From positions 1 through 9,669 of the forward strand of contig JAGDDO010000103.1 of assembly GCA_017848205.1 (NCBI GenBank): a stretch of DNA of 9,669 bases, in the 5' to 3' direction. Each line of letters begins with the position of its first letter. The stretch's first letter is position 1. Both the position numbers and the translations under genes were made by a program. Positions 1 through 5,724 of the stretch are shown piece by piece. The notes beneath the pieces are model-generated. The model had not been told where the DNA came from and did no database searches. It saw only the letters and a program-made list of their open reading frames with translations. The DNA comes from Oscillospiraceae bacterium. GTDB taxonomy: Bacteria > Bacillota_A > Clostridia > Oscillospirales > Ruminococcaceae.

Positions 1-106
1 CAAGAGAATTAAATCTCAAAGAATCTTCAAGGGTATTTATAGTGCATTGTTCAATTTTCAAGATACTTAATAGCTTGTCTTCCGAAGTGTCCTCTCGTCC
101 GACAGC
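1..106 (-). other. Probable 5' leader of an rRNA operon (16S gene lies off the left edge)
   Basis: Read on the minus strand, the transcript from the promoter at 113-141 should begin near 106 and run out of the window. It contains CTTGAAAATTGAACAAT (about 47-63), which resembles the boxA/antitermination-type sequence (TCTTTGAAAACTAAACAA-like) that precedes 16S and 23S genes in Firmicutes. No open reading frame starts in this direction. A perfect sigma-A promoter, an A-rich upstream tract and a boxA-like leader together point to a stable-RNA operon, most likely rRNA. The 16S sequence itself is not in view, so a tRNA operon remains possible. Confidence 0.6.
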
Positions 107-112
107 TTTTTA

Positions 113-175
113 ATTATATCACGCCGCAAAGCTCTTGTCAACACTTTTTTCAGAATTTTTCTTTAATTTTTCGGG
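113..175 (-). promoter_or_regulatory. Full-consensus stable-RNA promoter with UP-like element
   Basis: On the minus strand, -35 TTGACA (136-141) and -10 TATAAT (113-118) are separated by exactly 17 bp, so all twelve hexamer positions match the sigma-A consensus. Immediately upstream (about 143-175) is an A/T-rich run that on the minus strand reads AAATTAAAGAAAAATTC-like, as in rRNA UP elements. The promoter faces left, away from the window, and lies about 215 bp downstream of the end of the histidine kinase on the same strand. The stretch 176-318 is AT-rich and I see no gene in it. Confidence 0.85.
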
Positions 176-318
176 TTTGTTAATGTTCCACAGTTTATTT
201 GTTACTCATGGATTTTTTATATTAACAAATCCGGTCATTAATCATTTCATTTATTATTACTTTCATAAGGAAATACTGATTATCCTGAAATACGAGGGTA
301 AAGCACCGCCATCTTCCC

Positions 319-367
319 GCCCGGAAATACGGCGGAACCATATTTCTGATTTAATCAGTGTTTTCTC
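319..367 (-). repeat. Decayed partial copy of the ~110-bp intergenic repeat
   Basis: This stretch aligns without gaps to 8131-8179, one half of the complete repeat copy: about 39 of 49 positions agree by hand count, including AATCAGTGTTT at the terminal end. Only the half carrying the first hairpin and one terminal repeat is recognisable, and the hairpin arms have lost pairing, so this is an old remnant. It overlaps the last codons of the histidine kinase: the repeat terminus (GAAAACACTGATT on the minus strand) supplies the final Lys-His codons and the TGA stop. Confidence 0.65.
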
Positions 368-1191
368 AGGAAAACTTTAAATTCAGTGCCCTTCCCTTCT
401 GACGAGGAAACTGTTATGTAACCGCCTTCGCTTTCGATTATCTGACGGCTGAGATAGAGGCCTATGCCTACGCCGTTCTGTTCCCTTACTGCTTTGCCGC
501 GGTAGAATCTTCCGAATATCAGATGCTGCTCATCTTCAGGGATTCCGGGACCGTTATCTGCTACAGTTATACAGACAAACATCTCGTACGGCTCGGCGCT
601 GATTTTTACCGTACTGTTTTCCGGGCAGTATTTTACCGCATTGTCTGTGATATTGAAAAGTGCTTCAGCAGTCCATTTTACATCAAAGCAGGCTGCTGTA
701 TTTTCAGAAGAATATTCGATTTTTATATTTTTCGCTTTTGCCGACGGAGCGACCTGTCCGATCACCCGTCTTACAAGGTCATCGGTATTGTTATCAGAAG
801 CAGAAATCTGGAATGTTCCCGATTCAAGGCGGGATGTTTTCACAAGAGATTTTATCAGAAATTCAAGTTTTTCTGACTGTGAACGTATCTCGTTTACACA
901 CATGCGGCTCTGCTCGTCGAGAGGCTGCTCTTCAAGGATCTGGGTGTAGAGAAGGATGTTTGAAAGCGGTGTCTTGGTCTGATGGGAAATATCGGACACG
1001 AGTTCCTTCAGCTTTTTCCGCTCATCTTCTGTTTTCTGCGCTGAAAGCTTTGACGACGTCAGATAGCGCAGCCATTTTGATTCAAGTTTTGAAAGCCTGG
1101 TCTCGCTGTAATCGGATTCCTTAAAAGTTCCGTTTATTCCGTCTTCAAGCATTTTATCAAGACGGTCAAGAGTTCTTTTTATGCCGAACAT
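355..1191 (-). CDS. Cytoplasmic sensor histidine kinase (HisKA/HATPase_c), partner of the adjacent regulator
   Basis: 278 aa. It autophosphorylates on a conserved histidine and passes the phosphate to the response regulator encoded just upstream. Visible boxes: H-box SDISHQTKTPL with phospho-acceptor His70; dimerisation helices to about 125; N-box ITDNAVKY (Asn184); G1 box DNGPGIP (212-218); F-box FGRFYRG; G2 box GVGIGLYLS (240-248). The N-terminal ~60 residues are charged, helical and coiled-coil-like, with no transmembrane segment, PAS or HAMP domain, so how it senses a signal is unclear. It is shorter than typical membrane kinases (over 330 aa). The ATG shares its A with the regulator's TGA (TGATG), and GGAGGG at 1199-1204 lies inside the regulator's end, so translation is coupled. 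The stop codon comes from a repeat remnant. Family confidence is high; the ligand is unknown. Confidence 0.93.
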   Translation of the reverse strand: MFGIKRTLDRLDKMLEDGINGTFKESDYSETRLSKLESKWLRYLTSSKLSAQKTEDERKKLKELVSDISHQTKTPLSNILLYTQILEEQPLDEQSRMCVNEIRSQSEKLEFLIKSLVKTSRLESGTFQISASDNNTDDLVRRVIGQVAPSAKAKNIKIEYSSENTAACFDVKWTAEALFNITDNAVKYCPENSTVKISAEPYEMFVCITVADNGPGIPEDEQHLIFGRFYRGKAVREQNGVGIGLYLSRQIIESEGGYITVSSSEGKGTEFKVFLRKH

Positions 1192-1850
1192 CAGCTCACC
1201 CTCCAGACATATCCGATGCCGTAAACTGTACGTATACTTTCTGTGGCATCGAGTTTTTTCCTCAGACGGTTTACAGTGACTGAAAGAGCATTTTCATCAA
1301 CATACTCCTCATCTCCCGTCCATACCGCATCGATAAGTTTTTCGCGGGTAAGTGTCTGATTTTTGTTTTTAACAAGGATCCTTAAAAGTTTCTGCTCGGT
1401 TTTGCTTAGTTCCACGGATTCTCCTTTAACCGAAAACTCCATTTTTTCGAAATCGAAAAAGTATGTTCCGTCGTCGTAACCGGACGCGGCTGACTGTGAT
1501 GATCTCTTTAAGATCCTGTCTATTCTCGCTCTTAAAACCATCAGGCTGAACGGTTTGGTTATATAATCGTCCGCTCCGAGTTCAAGTCCGGTCACCTCAT
1601 CGGTCTCAAGGTCATTTGCTGTAAGTATTATCACCGGTGTGTCAGAAGTACGCCTGAATTTTTCAAGAAAATCAAATCCGTTTCCGTCAGGGAGATTCAC
1701 ATCAAGTATTATAAGGTCGGCGGAGTCAGGATCCTTGACTTCGCCAAGGCTGTAAAACTGCTTAAAGGAATATCCGGTGTTTTTAAGCGCCAGTGCTATT
1801 CCGTTATTCAGGGCATTGTCATCTTCTACTATAAAAATTGTCTTTGTCAT
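1191..1850 (-). CDS. OmpR/PhoB-family response regulator
   Basis: 219 aa, the usual length for the family. The receiver domain (about 3-115) shows the acidic pair Asp10-Asp11, phospho-acceptor Asp50 in LIILDVNLPDG, Thr77 in VIILTAND and Lys99 in the TKP motif. A winged-helix DNA-binding domain (about 125-219) contains the LSKTEQKLLRIL and VDENALSVTVNRLRKKL stretches typical of OmpR_C, and ends GIGYVWR. The ATG at 1850 has GGAG (1857-1860) six bases upstream. It heads a two-gene operon with the kinase, from a candidate promoter at 1888-1916. Likely targets are the ABC genes upstream on the same strand (2079-5337), by analogy with regulator/ABC modules in Firmicutes; that link is inferred. Confidence 0.95.
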   Translation of the reverse strand: MTKTIFIVEDDNALNNGIALALKNTGYSFKQFYSLGEVKDPDSADLIILDVNLPDGNGFDFLEKFRRTSDTPVIILTANDLETDEVTGLELGADDYITKPFSLMVLRARIDRILKRSSQSAASGYDDGTYFFDFEKMEFSVKGESVELSKTEQKLLRILVKNKNQTLTREKLIDAVWTGDEEYVDENALSVTVNRLRKKLDATESIRTVYGIGYVWRVS

Positions 1851-1887
1851 TATGTTCTCCGAAATGTGTTTAAAATCATCTTTTCTA

Positions 1888-1916
1888 ATGATATCATGTT
1901 ATCGTATCAAAAGCAA
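1888..1916 (-). promoter_or_regulatory. Candidate promoter for the response regulator-kinase operon
   Basis: On the minus strand, TTGCTT (1911-1916) and TATCAT (1888-1893) are 17 bp apart, and TGA precedes the -10 as an extended -10 (TGn). The -10 lies within a 10-bp palindrome, ATGATATCAT (1888-1897). The predicted start near 1881 gives a leader of about 30 nt. The -35 box directly abuts the end of the repeat copy at 1917. The -35 is only half-consensus, so the promoter may rely on the extended -10 or on activation. Confidence 0.55.
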
Positions 1917-2016
1917 GGAAAACACTGATCAAATCGGAAATCCGGCTTCGCCGGGTTTCCGGAGGGGGAAGATTTGCGGGGCTTCGCCCCACTCCCCATG
2001 ATTATTCATAAATCAC
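1917..2016 (+). repeat. MITE-like intergenic repeat, copy 1
   Basis: A roughly 100-bp element running from GGAAAACACTGATC to CATAAATCACC. It has a large hairpin (GGAAATCCGGC, loop TTC, GCCGGGTTTCC), a second hairpin (GGGGC, TTC, GCCCC) and a weaker third, TGATT...AATCA. It is in the same orientation as the copy at 5481 and opposite to the copy at 8068, and is more diverged than either, mainly in the middle and last third. It fills most of the gap between the permease terminator and the regulator promoter. There is no coding potential. Confidence 0.85.
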
Positions 2017-2023
2017 CATGTAT

Positions 2024-2069
2024 CAAAAAAGCAGTCTCTGCCTGCGTTGTTTAACAAATCAGAGACTGC
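2024..2069 (-). terminator. Rho-independent terminator of the ABC transporter operon
   Basis: About ten bases after the permease stop on the minus strand there is a perfect 10-bp stem, GCAGTCTCTG (2060-2069) paired with CAGAGACTGC (2031-2040), with a 19-nt loop. It is followed at once by TTTTTT (2025-2030). The long loop is unusual, but the stem and U-tract are canonical. It separates the ABC operon from the regulator-kinase operon transcribed in the same direction. Confidence 0.85.
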
Positions 2070-2078
2070 AGATTCTTA

Positions 2079-4661
2079 TTAGTTTTCTCTCAGTCTTTCG
2101 ACTACACTTTCTTTACAAAGTATGCGGTATGCCGCCGTTGGGATGAATGCTGCGAGGATCAGAAGTAATGGAACACATACAAGTACCGGTGTCAGAGTGA
2201 AATATTTCAGAAATGATTCTTCCGTCGTGATAATAAAGTTAAATACTGCGTAGCATAAAGGAGTTCCGAGTATCACGGATGTCAGTGCTGTAAGAACTGC
2301 GTAACTTACGCCTTCCCACATGAGCATGGAACTTAACTGTTTTCCTGTCATGCCCACCGCATTCATAACTGCCAGTTCACGTTTACGGGAAACGATTCCG
2401 GTAACTACGGAATTAACAAAGTTTAAGATACCGATCAGGCCCAGAATAGTGCAAAGGGATCCGCCGACTATCTTTATCATTCTTGTAAAATCTTCATATT
2501 CTGCCCTGAGGCTCTCAATGCTTTTCAGATATATGCCCGGTTCGGGTGCAATGATGTCACTTAATTTTTCTGATACTTCATCATACTTTCCTTCTCCGGC
2601 ATTTATCATGACTGATAATGCTTTTCTGTTTTCAGTTAAACCAAAGTATTCAGTTTCCGGTATTATTACCGTCGAATCAAAATAAAAAGACGACTGTTTA
2701 TCAAGTGTTTCGGGAAGGCTGCCGACAGCCATGACCTCATATTCCCTCTTTTCCGTTTTTCCTGTATTCTGATCTTTTGCCGTAAAGGTAACCGTATCAC
2801 CCGGTCTGTAAAGCACATCCTCGTCTGTTTCCATTCCGCGAAGCTCCATATATCCGGTTGTAACTATCGCATATCTGCCTGTTTTCCATTTCTGTTCGTC
2901 AAATTCTCCGTCTGATAATACAAGTTCTTTTCCAAGACCATCCGTGATACCGTAAAGCGTTCCGAACGCGCCGTAATTTTCGATGGTATCGAATACACCT
3001 GACTGATCTGATGCAGCGTATTTTTCCTTAAGGGCGTCCATCTTTTTTTCAGCTTCACCTGAAAGTTCAAGAAAGATCTCACTGCCATACACGGTTTCCA
3101 TTTCACTGATACCTTCCGTATTTCTGAGCGATTCGAGAATTTCCGGATTTATTTTCTGTAACTCATCTGAAAAAGATTCGGCAGAGTTATGCATTACCTT
3201 TCTGACAACATTAAAATCACCGGTTATCTCTCCGCGGATCTGATCTTCAAAACTGAAAGTATTTAATAAGACAGAAACTGAATTCAGAATAATAAGGCTG
3301 AGTGAAAGTGACAGCACAACTACCATACCTTTTTTTCTGTTTCGTGCCAGATTGCTCAGAGCCAGTGAAAGAGGCGTTGTTTTTTTCGTTTTCTTCTGTT
3401 CTTTTTTTATGTTTATACTCGTTTCGTTGTATCGCAGCGCCTCAATCGGGGAAACATTTCCGGCTGCTCTGCACGGTCCGGAACAGCTTATCAGCACGGT
3501 CGCAAAGGTAAATACAGCCGCTGTAACACAGACCGGCAGAAGAATATCTGAACTTACAGTATAATTATCTGCGGAACCAATGTTAAGAGTTACAGTGATG
3601 AACTTCATAAGAGCTCTTCCGAGAAACACACCGCCGCCAAGTCCGAAAGGAATGCCGATAAGTGAATAGATCAGTGCTTCGGTTCTGACCATATGTCTTA
3701 TCTGTTTTGATGTGGTGCCTATAGTTTTAAGAAGACCGTAACTGCGAATGTTTACAGATATATTTATGCGGAAGATATTGTAGATTATAAGATATCCCGC
3801 TGCAAATATCAGAAGTGTGAACATAAGATATCCGGTAACGGAATCAGAATCAGCATTACTGGTCTGATAAGCCGGATTCACACCGAAATAAGGTGCGTTT
3901 TCCTTGTTTCCGTACAGCCTTTCAGCCAGTTTTTCTGTCTTTCCTGTAATGTCAAGGCTGCTTCGGAAATCAAAACTTACCTGCATATAGCCTGCGTATT
4001 TCACACCGGAATCTTTTCCTTTGCCGAGCTGATCGTAAAAAGAAGTCTGAGGCTTCGGAACATTCTTATTTACAAATTCACGTGATACCCAGGCCTGCTG
4101 TGCCGGTGCCACAGGATCACCATTCCAGAATCCGCAGAGAGTAAATTCATGTTCACTTATCTCACCGTCGATATTAAGAACAACAGGTACCTTTACTCCT
4201 GTTTCATAAGGAAGACCAAGTCTGTCAAGCATAAGTGTACTGACCGCTATCTCGTCCTCAGATTCCGGAAGTCTGCCGGTTTCAGGAAAGCAGAATGAAT
4301 CCTTCGCCTCATCATCACTTCCGGCATGATTGAGTTCAACATTAAGGTCCTTGAGTTCATCGTTTATCACGGTGCCGACTATTATGCGGTAAGTAACACC
4401 GGTAACCGAACGGTCGGAAAGGATTTTTTCGTAATCTTCCTCCATGCAGAATTTAAAACCTGCCATACTCTTTGCACCGACAGCTCTCATGCTTTCGTTC
4501 TGAAAACCGTTTATCAGCGCACCGCCGATTGAAGCCAGAGCAGCAAACATCACGCATGTCAGTATGATTGAAAAGATGACTATGCAGTTCATCTTTCCTG
4601 ATTTTCTGAATTCACGGAAAGCAAGACGGCGGATAACGCCTTTGTTATTTACCTTAGTCAT
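2079..4661 (-). CDS. FtsX/MacB-type ABC transporter permease, eight TM segments, two ectodomains
   Basis: 860 aa from the ATG at 4661. It is the membrane subunit of an ABC system coupled to the ATPase encoded immediately upstream. Predicted TM segments: about 25-49, 277-299, 328-350, 371-396, 445-467, 729-756, 781-808 and 819-846. Each half is one TM, a large extracellular domain (about 50-276 and 468-728) and three TMs, i.e. a duplicated FtsX unit. Family signatures are IRSYGLLKTIG (305-315) and RKRELAVMNAVGMTGKQ (759-775), and each half ends with a helix like SPIEALRY or ESVVERLRE. A TTG start at 4697 was rejected: the ATG has AAGGGTGG eight bases upstream and overlaps the ATPase frame by 8 nt. 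The layout differs from the 10-TM BceB antimicrobial-peptide transporters. Substrate is unknown; peptide or lipid handling or envelope stress is an inference from the family and the neighbouring two-component system. Confidence 0.92.
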   Translation of the reverse strand: MTKVNNKGVIRRLAFREFRKSGKMNCIVIFSIILTCVMFAALASIGGALINGFQNESMRAVGAKSMAGFKFCMEEDYEKILSDRSVTGVTYRIIVGTVINDELKDLNVELNHAGSDDEAKDSFCFPETGRLPESEDEIAVSTLMLDRLGLPYETGVKVPVVLNIDGEISEHEFTLCGFWNGDPVAPAQQAWVSREFVNKNVPKPQTSFYDQLGKGKDSGVKYAGYMQVSFDFRSSLDITGKTEKLAERLYGNKENAPYFGVNPAYQTSNADSDSVTGYLMFTLLIFAAGYLIIYNIFRINISVNIRSYGLLKTIGTTSKQIRHMVRTEALIYSLIGIPFGLGGGVFLGRALMKFITVTLNIGSADNYTVSSDILLPVCVTAAVFTFATVLISCSGPCRAAGNVSPIEALRYNETSINIKKEQKKTKKTTPLSLALSNLARNRKKGMVVVLSLSLSLIILNSVSVLLNTFSFEDQIRGEITGDFNVVRKVMHNSAESFSDELQKINPEILESLRNTEGISEMETVYGSEIFLELSGEAEKKMDALKEKYAASDQSGVFDTIENYGAFGTLYGITDGLGKELVLSDGEFDEQKWKTGRYAIVTTGYMELRGMETDEDVLYRPGDTVTFTAKDQNTGKTEKREYEVMAVGSLPETLDKQSSFYFDSTVIIPETEYFGLTENRKALSVMINAGEGKYDEVSEKLSDIIAPEPGIYLKSIESLRAEYEDFTRMIKIVGGSLCTILGLIGILNFVNSVVTGIVSRKRELAVMNAVGMTGKQLSSMLMWEGVSYAVLTALTSVILGTPLCYAVFNFIITTEESFLKYFTLTPVLVCVPLLLILAAFIPTAAYRILCKESVVERLREN

Positions 4662-5337
4662 TTTCCGCACCACCCTTAACGATATGACCGTCCTCAATGC
4701 GAATTATTCTGTCAGCCATCTGGGCTATTGCTTCGTTGTGGGTTATCATGACGATGGTCTGGGAAAATTACTGACCCGTCACCTTCAGGAGACCAAGTAC
4801 ATCCTGAGATGTTTTGCTGTCAAGATTTCCGGTCGGTTCATCTGCAAGCACGATGGCCGGTTTGGATGCAAGTGCTCTTGCGATAGCCACCCTCTGCTGC
4901 TGCCCGCCTGAAAGCTGGTTCGGAAGACGATTTTTCATATTCTCAAGTCCCAGCGTATTTATTACTTCACCGACGAATTTATCATCCACGTCACTGCCGT
5001 CAAGCTGTATCGGAAAAACTATGTTTTCATATACGTTCAGAGTCGGAACCAGATTGAAGGACTGAAATACAAATCCTATTTTTCTTCTGCGGAAAATGGT
5101 CAGCTCCTCATCCTTGAGAGAAAAGATATCCTTGTTTTCAACATAAACCTTTCCGGATGTTGGTCTGTCGAGTCCGCCCATCATATGAAGCAGAGTGGAT
5201 TTTCCGCTTCCTGATGTTCCGACAATTGCCGCAAAGCTTCCTTCTTCTATGCTTAACTCAGCATTTTCAAGAGCCGTAACCTTATTCTGTCCTTTTCCGT
5301 ACACTTTCGTAAGTGCCTCTGTCTTTAAAACGTCCAT
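4654..5337 (-). pseudogene. ABC transporter ATPase interrupted by one in-frame stop codon
   Basis: The frame encodes a MacB/LolD-type ATPase of 227 codons with a TAA at 4768-4770 (codon 190), so only 189 aa would be made. The truncated product holds Walker A GTSGSGKST (40-48), the Q-loop (Gln92 in FVFQSF), signature LSGGQQQR (142-149), Walker B IVLADEP with Glu167 and the D-loop NLDSKT. Behind the stop the same frame continues FSQTIVMITHNEA, with the H-loop His200, to a proper TAA at 4654-4656 that overlaps the permease ATG by 8 nt. Homologues commonly read QKF where this reads Q-stop-F, so one AAA to TAA change explains it. Without the H-loop, ATP hydrolysis should fail. Start: ATG 5337 with GAGGTG six bases upstream (GTG at 5346 rejected). 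It may be a recent nonsense mutation or a sequence error. Confidence 0.88.
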
Positions 5338-5480
5338 TGATTTCACCTCATAAAACTTCTGGGATCAGTGATCCTGATTTTTATCACTGGTATTATTCTA
5401 TCAAATGATCCTTTCATGAGTCTTTCTGAAATCTAACAGTTCTGAAAGAATTCATTATTCAGATCATAAAGAAACACTAA
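5338..5480 (-). promoter_or_regulatory. Upstream control region of the ABC operon, with palindrome and direct repeats
   Basis: This 143-bp region should hold the ABC operon promoter, but no strong -35/-10 pair is visible; TAGAAT and TTGATA hexamers occur near 5385-5405 on the minus strand without good partners. There is a perfect 13-bp palindrome GGATCAGTGATCC (5362-5374), whose inner CAGTGAT recurs inverted as ATCACTG at 5382-5389. There are also two 8-bp direct repeats, TTTCAGAA on the minus strand, at 5424-5431 and 5440-5447, 16 bp apart. A weak promoter with flanking repeats fits activator control, possibly by the response regulator, but this is inference. Confidence 0.35.
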
Positions 5481-5588
5481 GGAAACACTGATTAAACCGG
5501 AAATCCGGCTTCGCCGGATTTCCGGAGGTGGGATTTGCGGGGCTTCGCCCCGGACCCCGCGTTGATTTATGAATAAATCAGCTTTTTC
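5481..5588 (+). repeat. MITE-like intergenic repeat, copy 2
   Basis: An element of about 108 bp from GGAAACACTGATTAAA to TAAATCAGCTTTTTC. It contains an 11-bp perfect hairpin (GGAAATCCGGC, TTC, GCCGGATTTCC), a 5-bp GC hairpin (GGGGC, TTC, GCCCC) and a third hairpin GTTGATTTA/TAAATCAGC. It closely matches the copy at 8068 in inverse orientation and sits between the divergent ABC operon and the dockerin protein gene. A shortened echo of its terminus (GAAACACTAAG) lies directly to the left at 5471-5481. Confidence 0.88.
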
Positions 5589-5607
5589 TTAATCAAATCC
5601 GAAATAT

Positions 5608-5621
5608 TACGGAGCTCCGTA
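5608..5621. other. Perfect 14-bp palindrome upstream of the dockerin protein gene
   Basis: TACGGAGCTCCGTA is fully self-complementary and lies about 40 bp upstream of the candidate -35 region. It could be an operator or the tip of a hairpin; there is no U-tract, so it is not a terminator. The short stretch 5589-5607 just before it resembles part of the repeat terminus and may be repeat debris. Confidence 0.35.
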
Positions 5622-5662
5622 CCGTGCCACCCTCATGAATAATTTCAACAGCAATATACATC

Positions 5663-5702
5663 TTGCAATTATGTTTTCTTTATGGTAATATATTCGTATA
5701 AT
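5663..5702 (+). promoter_or_regulatory. Candidate promoter(s) of the dockerin phosphate-binding protein gene
   Basis: Two overlapping solutions are visible. The first is TTGCAA (5663-5668), 17 bp, TAATAT (5686-5691) with an extended TGG before the -10. The second is a perfect -10 TATAAT (5697-5702) with only a weak -35 (TTTTCT, 5674-5679). Either gives a short leader ending in AAAGGAG (5711-5717), seven bases before the ATG at 5725. Confidence 0.55.
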
Positions 5703-5724
5703 TTTTTCTGAAAGGAGTTATGTT

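Noticed and set aside
135..380. Plus-strand open frame of 81 codons
   Set aside because: It overlaps the minus-strand rRNA-type promoter and the kinase 3' end, has no ribosome binding site and encodes a Phe/Tyr-rich, AT-driven sequence with no recognisable domain.
4662..4697. TTG start extending the permease by 12 residues
   Set aside because: The ATG at 4661 has AAGGGTGG upstream and a normal FtsX N-terminus; the extension is read in a second frame over the ATPase tail.
4564..4911. Plus-strand open frame across the ATPase/permease junction
   Set aside because: It is antisense to the conserved ATPase and permease frames and has no family features; the H-loop sequence lies in the minus-strand frame.
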